DNA of 64,000 bases from Spongilla lacustris. Taxonomy: Eukaryota; Porifera; Demospongiae; Spongillida; Spongillidae. The stretch spans positions 6,879,967 through 6,943,966 of the forward strand of contig OX442423.1 of NCBI GenBank assembly GCA_949361645.1. The letters are read 5' to 3'. This document shows positions 47,149-58,620 of this stretch, one piece after another. A program made the translations under genes and the position numbers. Positions within the stretch are counted from its first letter, which is position 1. Every line of letters begins with the position of its first letter. The notes under the pieces are model-generated. The model was not told where the DNA came from and ran no database searches. It saw only the letters and a program-made list of their open reading frames with translations.

Positions 47149-49644
47149 CGTGCGCTGATCGCTAACCGATAGTCATAACGCCAGCTATGCATCCCTATTA
47201 GCATGCATGGGTGGGGCTTATACATGCACATATATGTGGTATACTGGCAGCGGCAATCGCCCTGATTCACATGTACAGGTGGGGGAAGGGGGGGGGGAGG
47301 GGGGGGGGGGGGGGGGGGGCAGCGGCTGTAGTAGCTGATATAAGCATATATAACTGCTGATCTGAGAACCTCTAAGTGCCGGCGCTACTACCGGATTCTT
47401 TTGCTATAGTCGGTACAGAATTCCAACGTAAATCCGCAAGGTTAAACAATTTTTGTGTGCTATAATGACAGAAAAACAGCTACTACTAGGGTAATTTTGT
47501 ACAGTTGTATGTGCACACACATGCATGCATACAAATGTACACACACATACATACATATGTGCACACACATACATGCATACAAATGTACACACACATAAAT
47601 ACATATGTGCACACACATACATGCATACAAATGTACACACACATGCATACATACATGCATGTACATGTATGTGCACACACGTACACATGTACTTGCACAC
47701 ACGTGTACTTGCACGCACATACATGCATGCATATGTACACACACATACACGCATACATATGTACACATGCACTCACACAGTGCACACATGTTCACAATGT
47801 ACAAATGCACATAACATGCACACATACTGATACACACAGGGCATGCAGTATGCTTACCTGCACCTCATAACAGAAAATGTGTTATTTTCAACTTATTGCA
47901 AGAAGTTGGAATCTCGGTATAAGTGCGTTTTTCTTTGGTCGATGCTTCTCTTTTAATTTCGCGCCCTAGGCCTGTCACAGGCTGTTAGATGCAAACAGCG
48001 CTGCCGCGATATGTATATCTTAATAATTATTATACATGCATATCGCGGCGGCCCTGGGTGCAACTGAATTTGACTCGCTTCAATGCAGCTAGATTGATAA
48101 AACAAATAATCTTATCAGTTCCCTATAAATCCTAAATTTGACCTTCAAATCAGAACAATGCACATGATGTTGGGGGGGTGGGGGGGGGGGGGGGTAACAG
48201 GTTGTTTTTTTGTTGCTTTTTGGGGTTTTTTTTTTTTTTTTTTGTTTCTGCTTGGTTACAGGCCATATAATAATAATCCCGGTGGCCAACTGAAAAGTCT
48301 ATTGTATCACAGTGAATCGAGATTCTACTGACATGCATGCCGTATCTGAATCAGTGCATGACGTCACAAGCGGCCCCTGCAGGGCATGCAGCGCTATCTG
48401 CGTTGAGTGCATCGACTATATATATCCCGACAAACCAAGTGGAAGGCATGCATTTATAACTACATTGTAATACACTGGCCAAAACGCCCTGGCATGCATG
48501 CATTGGAATTTGGAACAAACGTAGAATGTATCCGCACGTGTTTAGTTTTCATGCACATGTGCAAGCAACAGTTTATTTATTTATTTATTGCCAAAGGGTG
48601 AAAGGGAATTATTTGAGTGAACACACCTTGACAGACTTATGCCAAGAGTTAAAATTTAAGACTCATTCTCATTTTGCAAAGGGCACTGAAGGTTGGCAAC
48701 TAGCTGATAATTGGATTAAAACTGATTAGACCTGAATCGAAATGAAATAAGGGCTATACCATTACAGTGTCTCATACACGTATACATGCATGTCAGTACA
48801 TGCGTCGCCAACTTTGCGCTACTTAAATTAATTCAAACAAAAATGTATATACATGTATAGGTACAACACCTAAATTGTATTAATATATTATATAATTATA
48901 CATGTATATATTGCTGCCTCGAAACGTGCTATATATAGCTAGCTGAGTCGCCTGAAATATCCGGCTTAGTGCATAATTAAGCGGATGACTGTCATTACTG
49001 ACAGTCAATTCAATTATGGTATAAGTATAGGCCTAATGCATTTGGCGGGCATGTTGTTTAATTATAGGGCGTTTCTTGTAAACACGTCCTGGCATTTATC
49101 AATAAAATAATATATAGGTTGCCAGAACTGTGTGCGCGATATGAAATGTGCTGAATGTCCATGCAGACCGGCGTGGAAGTCTATGTTATTTATACGGAAT
49201 GGAAGATGCATACAAATGGTACATGCAGAATTTAATGGTTTATAATCATAATATTATAGTATCGGTGAATAATTATACAATAACTTTAATACTGCCTGCT
49301 TGTTTAAATTGTACGGTTTTACTTTAATTTATCGCGCCCCAACACAGGACTAAAGATACTAGTTTGTCATGACTGATCATGAAACAAAGGATTTTTAACC
49401 TGCAAGTCATGCAAATATTACCAAAAGAGTTTAGTCTAGCCCATATTTATAGCATTGTTTAAACACAATTATACCACAAATTCAAAGGGATTTTGTGCAG
49501 GGTGTTTAAAGTACGTATACGAGGTGTGTTCGGCTCACAATGCTGTTGTGGGAGTGGTCATAGTATATCCTACCGATTAAAAACTCGCACGTCCGGGATT
49601 GATGTGACTCAGCTGAGTCGGCTAGCTCAAGGGATCGCCACACC
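47149..49644. promoter_or_regulatory. 2.5-kb spacer between divergent Ig-type genes
   Basis: It contains a G-rich run (47281-47320), a CA/TACA microsatellite (47505-47790), a small hairpin around 48004-48056 (CCGCGATATG arms), and another long G run plus a T run (48169-48245). No coding exon was recognised. It must hold both promoters; whether these are shared is unknown. Confidence 0.45.
47505..47790. repeat. ACACACATACATGCATAC-type microsatellite
   Basis: Degenerate simple repeat with about 50-bp blocks (ATGCATACAAATGTACACAC). Frames across it are by-products. Confidence 0.92.
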
Positions 49645-52600
49645 ATGGCCATCATTCGTTCCACCGTTACTACAAGGATGATTGCTACGGCGCTGGTGGT
49701 GGTGATTGTCGTTACAGGTCAGTCAGCGGCATGCAATAGCGAACACAACTTTTATTCAAGCGGCGCGCGCGCGCTTCCTCCGCTTGCAGTGTCTAGTAGC
49801 TTGCCTTTGGGGGCTTTGGCGGAAACAGTTTCTGTCCAAATCGTTCCCCATTCGGGCTGCATCCCTCTCGGACAGAATGTCACTTATACGTGCACAACCA
49901 ACGGCACGTTTACGAATTGGCTCGTTACGCTACCCGGGCAATCCCCGCTCCCGCTGCCTAGTAGCGTGATGAGCATCGTAAACCTACTGAATAGCAACGG
50001 GGTGTTTTACAACGCCACGATGCTGCGCGTCAACGGCAGTCTGTTAAACAACGGGACGGTGATCGAATGTGTAGCGATTCGAGATGCATTCACGTATTCA
50101 GACAACCTCGTTATCACAGTGTACGGTAAGCTACAGCTAGCTACTCAACGGCGTTAGCTTATCAGATTAAGTTTTTGAGTAGTCTACTCGATAGCCTACG
50201 TGCTCGCGTGTTAATGCTAACATTTATGTCGTCCGCTGGGCGTAGGTCGACCGGACCCGCCGCTAGGGCTTCGGATAACAGCGCTGCACGACTTGGAGCT
50301 CACGCTCGTCTGGGCCCCGCCCTTTCCGGCACTCACGTACGCGGTCACGGTGCAGGATGTGACGAATAGGTCCGCCAAAGGTGTGCAGATCGGCCCACTC
50401 CAGGAACCACATTACACCTACAGCCATTCCGACCGGGACACCGCTTGCCACCAGTTCCAATTTACGGTTGTGGCCGAGAACGTCGTAGGAAAGAGCGATC
50501 CTAGTAACGGCCTCGTCACTCAAATACCAGAAGGTAAAAATTTAGCTCTATTGTTCGCCTCTCACATTTGTGTTTATCAAGTTCTTATGTTCAATTGTAG
50601 TACCACAGTTCAACACTTCCCTACGAAGTAGAGTTCAAATGAATAACGGGAGTGTAGCCGTTTTTCTGATGTTTGAAGTGAGTTGGAAAAGTCATACTAA
50701 TGATAGGCACTAATAATGATAATGATCGGTATACATGTACAAGTGTAACTGACGTTGTAATGAATATTACAAAGTTTTTTTGTTTTGGTTTTTTTTGGTT
50801 TTTTTTTTTTTTGTAAAGGGACAGAAATGAATGCTTCACTGTACCCCACTACATGACCATTGAAAAGCATCTTATTTCTTAACATTTTTCTGTTTAATAA
50901 TGTATCGTCGACATAATAATAATACAGTCATTTTCTCATTTTAAATCATCATTGCTGTGACAGGCTGCAGAGACATGCCAAGATTTCAGCATCGAGGGCT
51001 ATTATTTGGAGCTCAATAACACGGCCACCAATACAGCCATCCGACTTGGTCCTTACCTTGTTGCAAACAATTCCAACGCAAGTCACTTAGAAGAAATAAC
51101 TCTTCAGATACAAGATGGTCTCACCCCAAACAATATATACAGCTGCTATATCGATGCCTACAACGTAGTTGGGCAAATTTCAACTTCTTCGTGGCTATTG
51201 TGTATGTCACACAGATCAGTTAATAATTGTGTTAGGTAACCATATAATAGCTAGCTTCAGTGCAGCATTTCTTCCCCATATGCATTCAAACACGGTATGC
51301 ATAGAACTAAGCTTTATCCCTTGTCAGTTTTGTAACAGCATTACATGTAAATAGACCTTTTCCATCAGGTGATTTATTACCGTAAAACCTATGTACCAAC
51401 ATGGCAGATCTTGTATTAATTTTGTGTGGCACTGATGTGTGGCAGATTACGGATAGGTCACATGACACAATATACATATGTGTATGTGATGCTGTTACAA
51501 TATAACCCCACAATGTATTCCATCTCATACAGACACCACTGACGTTCTATCAGCATCAATAACCATCAATGGCAGCCTGGGCACTGTCACCTGTTTCTTT
51601 GCTGATGGTACCCAAGCAAGAGGGTGTGTTGTGTACATTGGGACGTCAGGAGGATTGATCCATCAAATGATACCTCGCCTGAATGACACAGCTGTAGGCG
51701 TGTTCAACACAGGGTCTTTAGCAAACTGCTACAACATCTCAGTGGTGGACTGGGAGGAGGATGGGTCCACTGGATCACAGGCTGTGCCCATCACTGTCAT
51801 ATCATCAGAAGGTAAGAGGTTTAAAATGCAAACCCAAGCTTGGGTGTCTGTACTGCATACTGTTGTGTAGACTTTACTGTGCAGTAAAAGATCACACACA
51901 TTTCAACTGGTATATCAGTTCAATAGTATTCTTCACAAATACAAAGCTGTGACCTTGGGAGGGGGAGGCAATAGAAATATGACAATGCCTGCAATCGTAG
52001 ATAGACCAGCATACTTTAGGCTTGTTACAGGTTCACATGCACTGTACCATGTGGAACAGTTGTGTCAGGCTGTCTTCACACAGGAATCACTTTCACTGCT
52101 TGTGGAAATAGTACGCCAACAACACCTCCATCTCCGGTCCTCAGTCAGGTTACACCTTCTTATGGAGCACACAGCAAGAGTGTACCACTTCTGCCAATCA
52201 TCTTCACTCTGGTACTTCTGGTGGTAGCAGCAATGGCTGTGATATTCGCCATTCTGCTTGCTGTCCATTTTAGAAGACACCGTAAGTGCATCATACTATG
52301 TATTGCACCATACTGCCTCACACACCATATTCACACTTCAGCAATTAAAGAATATTCTCCAAGGAGAGAGACAATTAAAGACATGATGAGGTACTTCGGG
52401 AACAATGCAGAGATGGGAGAAATGATTGTGACACTTATTTACTTATCATTTGCACAATTTCACCCTCCCCTCACCCTATGTTAACCTTCCCCTCACCCAC
52501 ATGTTAACCCTCCCCTCACCCTATGTTAACTTCCCCTCACCCTCATGTTAACCCTCCCCTCACCCACATTTTAACCCTCCCCTCACCCTAATTTTAACCT

Positions 52601-53193
52601 TCCCCTCACCCTCATGTTAACCCTCCCCTCACCCACATGTTAACCCTCCCCTCACCACATTTTAACCCTCCCCTCACCCACATGTCAACCCTCCCTCACC
52701 CTCACGTTAACCCTCCCCTCACCCTCACGTTAACCCTCCCCTCACCCACATTTTAACCCCATGCCAACCCTCCCCTCACCCTCACGTTAACCCTCCCCTC
52801 ACCCTCACATTAACCCTCCCCTCACCCTCATTTTAACCCCCTCCCTTCATCCTCATGTCTCCTCTCCCTCTCATGAGTGAAGGCAGACTAGGTGAATGAA
52901 TCACTTAACATGGTTGACACTCTGTGGATTGCAATGTTATACAATTATCCTTCTCTCCACTCCACCCAAACCACAGAGCTAACACGTATGCTGGAATGCG
53001 AACTGCCACACAAACTCCATCAAATTTAGTTAGCCATGTATGCACAAACGCATAATGTGAGGAGAAAACCAAAATTGGAATATTTACATTTCAGATATCA
53101 TCAGATAATGTGCATGAACATGCAATTACATCATCACCAACCAATGGGATGGAGCACCGAGAGGTGCATGAAATAGATGGAGTCATGGTTGTG
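49645..53193 (+). CDS. Ig/FN3-type single-pass receptor, eight exons placed, 3' end uncertain
   Basis: Likely a cell-surface receptor. Exons are 49645-49717 (signal peptide, MIATALVVVIVVT), 49790-50125 (Ig-like, SGCIPLGQNVTYTC and GTVIECVA), 50246-50533 (FN3-like, ELTLVWAPPFPALTYAVTV), 50971-51201 (FN3-like, GLTPNNIYSCYIDAYNVVG), 51533-51811 (Cys-containing domain), 52060-52281 (stalk plus membrane span IIFTLVLLVVAAMAVIFAIL and stop-transfer HFRRHR), 52979-53037 and 53095-53193 (tail). Extracellular exons are all phase 1, the usual pattern for shuffled Ig/FN3 modules. Together they give 529 codons. The exon 6 start is uncertain: the better-looking acceptor at 52030 does not keep phase. The tail has YAGM, a YxxM motif that in known receptors can bind PI3K SH2 domains (inference). 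No stop lies in exon 8. Confidence 0.72.
52470..52855. repeat. 23-bp tandem array in the Ig/FN3 receptor intron
   Basis: About 16 units of ACCCTCCCCTCACCCTCATG plus TTA, with variants in the last bases, between exons 6 and 7. Confidence 0.92.
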
Positions 53194-53859
53194 GTAAGCA
53201 TAGTACACTGAGGCTATCACATAACATACACAAATTACACATCAGGCATGTGATGATGTGTGCAAATCATGCCACTCCCCCCACCCCCCTTTCCATATAC
53301 TACTAGTACTCCTCCATTATAATACTTACCCACTACAATTCCTCACCCTTCAGAGGCAGATACAGGATTTTACTGTGGAGGGGAGGGGGAGGGGGTAGTA
53401 CCACCCACATTAGTCAGCCTGGGGCTATGAGTATTATTCGCTAAAGGTGAAGTGGGTTGGGGGATTACTAGCCACCTCTGCCCCCCCTCCCCCCCCCCCC
53501 CCCCCCAACACACACACACATTATTCCACCTTAAGCAGGATTCTCCCTTTCTTTCCTGGAAAGGAAGTTCTATTTTCTGTCCATACATAACACACGTAAT
53601 TAGAATATTTTTAATGGGCACTCCAATTATAAAATATCAGATCTTCTTAACCTATACATGCACTTCTTGCTCAATGACATAGCCACAATAGGATCAGAAA
53701 TAGGCTGAGCTTCTAGTACAAGGTACCACGGTGTAAAGCCATGTACCTATGTGGATGTGTTAACTTTAAGGCCAGGTGGACATTGTCTCTTCTGAAGGCC
53801 ATTCAAGAAAGGGGTCATTCAAGGAAGGGGTCATGCACATCTAGGGTGTCATAATGAAA

Positions 53860-54010
53860 GGGGGGGTGGGGGGGGGGTGTACACCCAGGCTGTCATGATG
53901 GGGGGGGGGGGGGGGGGGGGGGGGGTCATGTACATCTAGGGTGCATGATGAGAGTGATGGTCATCTAGGGTGTTCTATGTGTAGCTATGGTGTCATGGAG
54001 GGGGGGGTCA
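53860..54010. repeat. Degenerate repeat with long G runs
   Basis: Repeated GTCATGTACATCTAGGGTG-like units, each with a poly-G run (the longest at about 53900-53925). Confidence 0.85.
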
Positions 54011-54167
54011 TCTACGTCTAGGGTGTCATGAGACCATCTAAGATGTCACCATCATGGGGTGAGGAGGTCACAAACAGGATAAGGAAGATAACCACCATGT
54101 GGGGAGGAGTAGGTGCATGGAGACTAAATATCAAGCACTTTGGCTGTCTAGCTGTATTCGTAATCAG

Positions 54168-54427
54168 GGACACAAAGAGAGACAACTGAGACACAATCAA
54201 AAGAAAGAGACAGTCAACCTTGTCATGAGAAGGTTCTCTGCATATGCACCAGCAGGCTGCTTCTTGCATACTTATGACCACTTTCCCAATGTACAGTTGC
54301 TTGCAGCATAATCTCATTAATTCAGTCCATTGCAAATACTAATCAGAGCCATCCCTTAATATAAGCTTATAGATGTGTTAAACCTTGATTAGAATTCAGT
54401 GACAATATTATGCACACCCACACACAA

Positions 54428-54493
<66 letters not shown>

Positions 54494-54633
54494 CACACAC
54501 ATGCAATGTCATTCCTGCAGGCACGCGAAACATTGGTGTGAATGATCCATCACCCTGTCATAGAAGGCCAGAGAGCCACACCCATGATGCAGCCATGGCA
54601 ACCATAAAACAATCCTACTTTCTCACAGCCTGA
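54168..54633 (+). CDS. Candidate last exon(s) of the Ig/FN3 receptor
   Basis: Two alternatives. A phase-0 exon after acceptor GTAATCAG at 54168 encodes GHKERQLRHNQKKETVNLVM and onward to LQLLAA-like residues, with stop at 54309-54311; its phase fits exon 8. A second open stretch after TTCCTGCAG (54521-54633) encodes TRNIGVNDPSPCHRRPESHT and onward to FLTA, stop TGA, but needs an incoming phase-1 exon. AATAAA at 55581-55586 could end either transcript. Confidence 0.35.
54420..54502. repeat. (CA)n microsatellite
   Basis: CA repeat immediately before the acceptor-like TTCCTGCAG at 54520. Confidence 0.95.
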
Positions 54634-55760
54634 TAAGTGCAAAGCTTCTGTCTATCTGTTATGTAAAGTGAACGAGTGACACTGTATCTCTGCATGACAT
54701 AAGGTTGTGAACACAAGCATATTATTGTATTTGCTTTGTCATCACAAGACTCATACCATCTGTCATATGGATTATGCCATCCCACAAACTGTATTTTAAC
54801 CTTGATGGACCACACGTACAAGCAGGTCCTAACTTATGGCTCTACCATAATTTACAGGTCCTCATAATTTGTAGGTACAATTGTAACCTAGTCATGAATC
54901 AGGTCCTCATATCAGTGAAATGGGAAACAATATAAACTCGCATGCAAGCTCTTCATGGGATCACAAGCGCATGTTGCTACAAGATTTATCACATCAGCGC
55001 TATGGAAAATGATGTATTTAGCACTCAAGTGTTAGATGAAGGTACATATGCAATAATAATTGTGGCGAAGCTATACCACAAGCATATCATCACAACTGTA
55101 TGATAAAGATAAAGGTGTGGGGGAGGGGCAGTGGATCTAGTAGCAACATTTGTTTTTAATTCCCACCCGACTGCTTACCCCAAATGGCCATACTTTCCTG
55201 GCATGCATTGGTGTCAGCTGACTACTTGTAGCCTAAGCATTTACTACACACCACTCTCCCACACATAGTACACATGTAAGCTATCCTGTTTCAGCAGATC
55301 TGTATATATACTGAAATGCCTGTGATGAGTGCTCCTAGATTACACATTCTCTTACCTTACATATCTCAGTGGACACTTGAATATTTCAGTGGTCAGCATA
55401 CATTAACTTGCCTAGAAATATTTCGTTGTACCATGCAACATCCCATTCTGGCAAATGATGCAAACACATTTACGCACACTCACATACATGCTCACATGTA
55501 GATGCATGCACACATGTACATGTATGTACCCACTCAAACATACACCCAAAAAGACCTGCTGTCTTTGTGATGTGTACATAAATAAAGTTGAACCATGCTG
55601 AAGAATGATGACATCAATATTTTACTATTAATATCTTCAAATAAAGACAATTCGAATAGCTAGGCTAAATTTTTTCATAATTTCTTCTGAGTGGTTTAAT
55701 CATGAAAAGTAATCCATCCTGCAAAAAAAACAAAAAAAAAACTGAATAAACAAATCAATT
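54634..55760. other. Convergent 3' region
   Basis: Holds the putative 3' UTR of the + strand receptor (AATAAA at 55581-55586) and the 3' UTR of the - strand MRH gene (ATTAAA on the - strand at 55695-55700). No additional gene was recognised. Confidence 0.5.
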
Positions 55761-56971
55761 CTATTTTGCCCCTTCATGCCACATATGCACCTTGATGAGG
55801 AATGGAAGGTCCTTCCAAAAGTTAATATTAGGAACAATTTCCTGTCCCCTCGCTCCTTTGACGTAGTACTGGTACACACTTCCACCTATGAAGTAGGCTG
55901 CTACACCGCCAATTGCTCTGCAAGCACCATAATGCACTGAGAAGAAAGGTATAGACACAATTTCACTCACATAAATATGAGGACAATGCCTACTACTCCT
56001 CGAATGTCTGATGTCTGAGCTGCGACTACTGACTTTAAATCTCCTTGAACGATGAAACTCTGCCGGTATAAATAAACAGTTATACTGCACTAAATTTTGG
56101 TATTTCGTAACTATACATCATTCTTAACTGAATGAAATTATTTGTCAAAGCTTACATAATATGGGTTGTTGACACCTCCATAAGTTATATAAGTGATCCT
56201 AACATTTTGGTCTTGAGTTGAATTGAATGTAAATATTGAGAATCTGTAAACGACAGCAATTATATATTTAGCACTCCGGCGGGATCATTGAGTCGCCTTG
56301 CCTATTCTTATTGGTGGTCGCAACTGGGTCTCCCGCATTGTAGGTCACCACAAAGTATAGTGGGGCCAACGAGAGGACAGTCCACACAGTAGAGTTCGTT
56401 TTCCCGCAACTATTCTGCGAGGTTAGCGAATAGGACTGACATACCTGCCGGTCAAGCGAGCATCAGTCAACTACACACAGCGGCTGATTTTAAAACGACA
56501 AACAGCTGCATGTAACAAATCAGTGTGTTTAATCAGTATACGGAGAACGTCGTACCATTAACTAATATATTAATTTGGCCGGCTGTCTTAGCATTGGATA
56601 TGCACACTAGCACGCCCTTCCAAGTAGGATGGGAAGCTACCTACATTTATATATATAGATCTGAAGGAACAGCCTACTAACCGCTGTCAGTGGTCCGTTG
56701 CATTGGATTCCTACACAAGGGCTGAATTTGAGATCGAATGATTGGCTTCCGCTGGAGATCCTGCAGAGGAATCAACATAGTCCCGCAAGCAAGCATCATG
56801 TGAAGTGTGCCCACAGACTGACATTGTCGGGTAGGAGAACAGGTTGCTTATGTCCAACTGGAAGCCACCGCCTTCGCACCTACAGCCCGACACTGGCTTA
56901 CATGAAAGGTCACCAACGACGAGTGCGATAGGCAGCAGCAGCAGCAGCCCTCTAAGCCCGTGCAACACCAT
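55761..56971 (-). CDS. MRH-domain type I membrane protein, M6PR/Atg27-like, six exons
   Basis: Probable Golgi/endosomal sorting receptor or Atg27-type membrane protein. Exons are 56823-56971, 56682-56760, 56302-56414, 56156-56243, 55971-56059 and 55761-55917, giving 224 residues with all phases matching. There is a signal peptide (LRGLLLLLPIALVV). The lumenal MRH-like domain has cysteines in LSCKPVSGCRC, FDLKFSPCVGIQCNG and NSCGK. The membrane span is GVVGIVLIFIAIGGVAAYFI. The tail motif GARGQEIVPNINFWKDLPFL corresponds to the GAKG...P...FW..L block shared by cation-dependent M6P receptors and Atg27. Introns are 62, 267, 58, 96 and 53 bp; the 58-bp one uses a GC donor (AG then GCAAGG). Upstream frames in exon 1 end in an early stop unless the 62-bp intron is removed. 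Which of the two families it belongs to is open. Confidence 0.85.
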
Positions 56972-57356
56972 TCAAGACCAGACAAATCAACATATACGCC
57001 CCCACTGCAGTGTACATACGGGTCACGTGCTGAGGATGGCGTGCCTGGTCTCAATTAGCTACGTGATAGGTCTGGGGACGAAAACATTGAAAATAATTCT
57101 TACATGTACACGCTTCAACAGCTGCACAAAAACGTATGGTCCGAAAAAGGTGTCACTGGCCGGCCAGACGCCAGCCACATTTTATGCAATAGCCAGCGCT
57201 GCGCATGCTACGGAGATTTTAGCCTGTGCATGTATGTGGTGAATATCCGCTGGTCCAATATGTGTTCAATTCAGTCATGCACATGATATGGCTGTAAGTG
57301 AGTATGCATGGTTCTAAGCAGATCACCAGTCATCTAGGTCTGAATATAAGCTAATT
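56972..57356. other. Upstream region of the MRH gene
   Basis: No coding exon was recognised. It probably contains the promoter of the - strand MRH gene. Confidence 0.4.
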
Positions 57357-57727
57357 GGGCTATTCCATTATTTAACTGTACACCCCTACTGTACAGATGA
57401 CAATAATTGCAAACGTATCCCCCCAGGACAATATATAAAAGCACCCCTGGACAAGCTTATATTATACCTCTACCCCCCAGAGACAGACTTGTAAATGCCC
57501 CCTGGACAAGCATCTATTTTGCCCCACCCCCTGGACAATCGTCTATGTTGTTCCACTCCCCCCTGGACAAGCTTCTATTATGCCTTCTAAACCCCCCCCC
57601 CCCCCCCCCCCCCGGGGCCAGGCATTTAAATGACCACCCCCCGGGACATATTACCTATACCCCCCTGGACACCATTTATTGTCATCTGTAGGGGTGTATA
57701 ATTAAATACAATGTAATGGAATAGCCC
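57357..57727. mobile_element. TIR element with internal repeats and poly-C
   Basis: Inverted ends GGGCTATTCCATTA at 57357-57370 and 57714-57727. Further inside, TACACCCCTAC(TGTA)CAGATGACAATAA pairs across the element. The interior is a degenerate repeat of CCCCTGGACAAGCTT units plus a C run at about 57592-57613. It is non-coding, and no target duplication was recognised. Confidence 0.8.
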
Positions 57728-58049
57728 GGTACCGATTTATTTCCGTCGATCTATTTGGTTTTGAAATTTTTCTCTTTTAAATCACATAAGAAGTTGAGTT
57801 TGATATTGAGTTAGATTGAAACAAAATAATATACAAAACCTCATTTGCATGTTCCAGGAATTCTTTTGTTGATCATTCAGTTTTAGACACTCAAAAAATG
57901 CTAAGACAGTTGCAACCTGCTCAGTATTAGCAATAAAAATTATAATCATTAATAATTTTAATACAGCAAGATAACACACAACAACAGGATAAATGCACAT
58001 GTGTTAATCTATAGGAAAAAGGAATAAAACAAAACTTACACTTATATAT
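57728..58049. other. AT-rich unassigned sequence
   Basis: Nothing recognisable. Confidence 0.4.
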
Positions 58050-58620
58050 GCATGACCTAATTATATTGGCCTAGCCAGGATAGCCCTGGTCACAGAGTGA
58101 GACCTGGTTAGGGTCAGGTTTAAGCGGCCATAAATGTCAGCTGCTGCCTTTGATTTAGGCTTGAAGCAAGAAGAGAGGCTAGCCGGGAAAATGTCTCTTG
58201 TGCCTCCATCTCCCAATTCCCATACGTTTCTACAGCCAATGGAACACAGGTCCACCCCAACTCAAAGCACTTTGGGTCATTAGCGACATGTTTGCGGGAC
58301 TCTGCGGCTACTGCAGCTACCCCAGCTGTCGAACAAGACTCATCAAGGATGGCAGGAGTAATAAGTGAGGATGTCACCATTATGCAAACCATTATCCCAT
58401 CTTGCTGCCAGGACATCTGCTGCTATTATCCAATGAAATACCATAGTCCACCTCCACTGTGATGAGCCTGATGAAAAAGGTTCCGTTCCCCACATTAGGC
58501 TATGTCAGGTCACTACATCACCTCCATGAGTACATGTAATGGCGTGGTGCCCAAGTGGGTCCAGGGCTTTCTCAGAGCAGACAGGACACAGAGAACTGCC
58601 AGAGATGTCCAACCCCAACC
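58050..58620 (-). pseudogene. Remnant of a retroelement reverse-transcriptase ORF (C-terminal part)
   Basis: On the - strand, LCPVCSEKALDPLGHHAITC followed by THGGDVV and a stop (58515-58600) is the zinc-finger-like C-terminal motif common in animal non-LTR-type RT proteins. Then 58120-58416 and 58061-58255, in two frames, encode RKHVANDPKCFELGWTCVPL, VETYGNW, FSRLASLLASSLN and LTLTRSHSVTRAILARP. That is the usual C-terminus of these proteins, here broken by frameshifts and stops. The unrecognised sequence up to about 60.2 kb may be the rest of the element. It is not functional. Confidence 0.7.

Noticed and set aside
47404..47870. Cys/Val/Met-rich and His/Thr-rich frames over 100 codons.
   Set aside because: Translations of a CA/TG microsatellite; the same holds at 15605-15939 and 43796-44195.
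54521..54633. Confident last exon of the Ig/FN3 receptor.
   Set aside because: Acceptor and stop are plausible, but the incoming phase does not match exon 8. It is kept only as a candidate.
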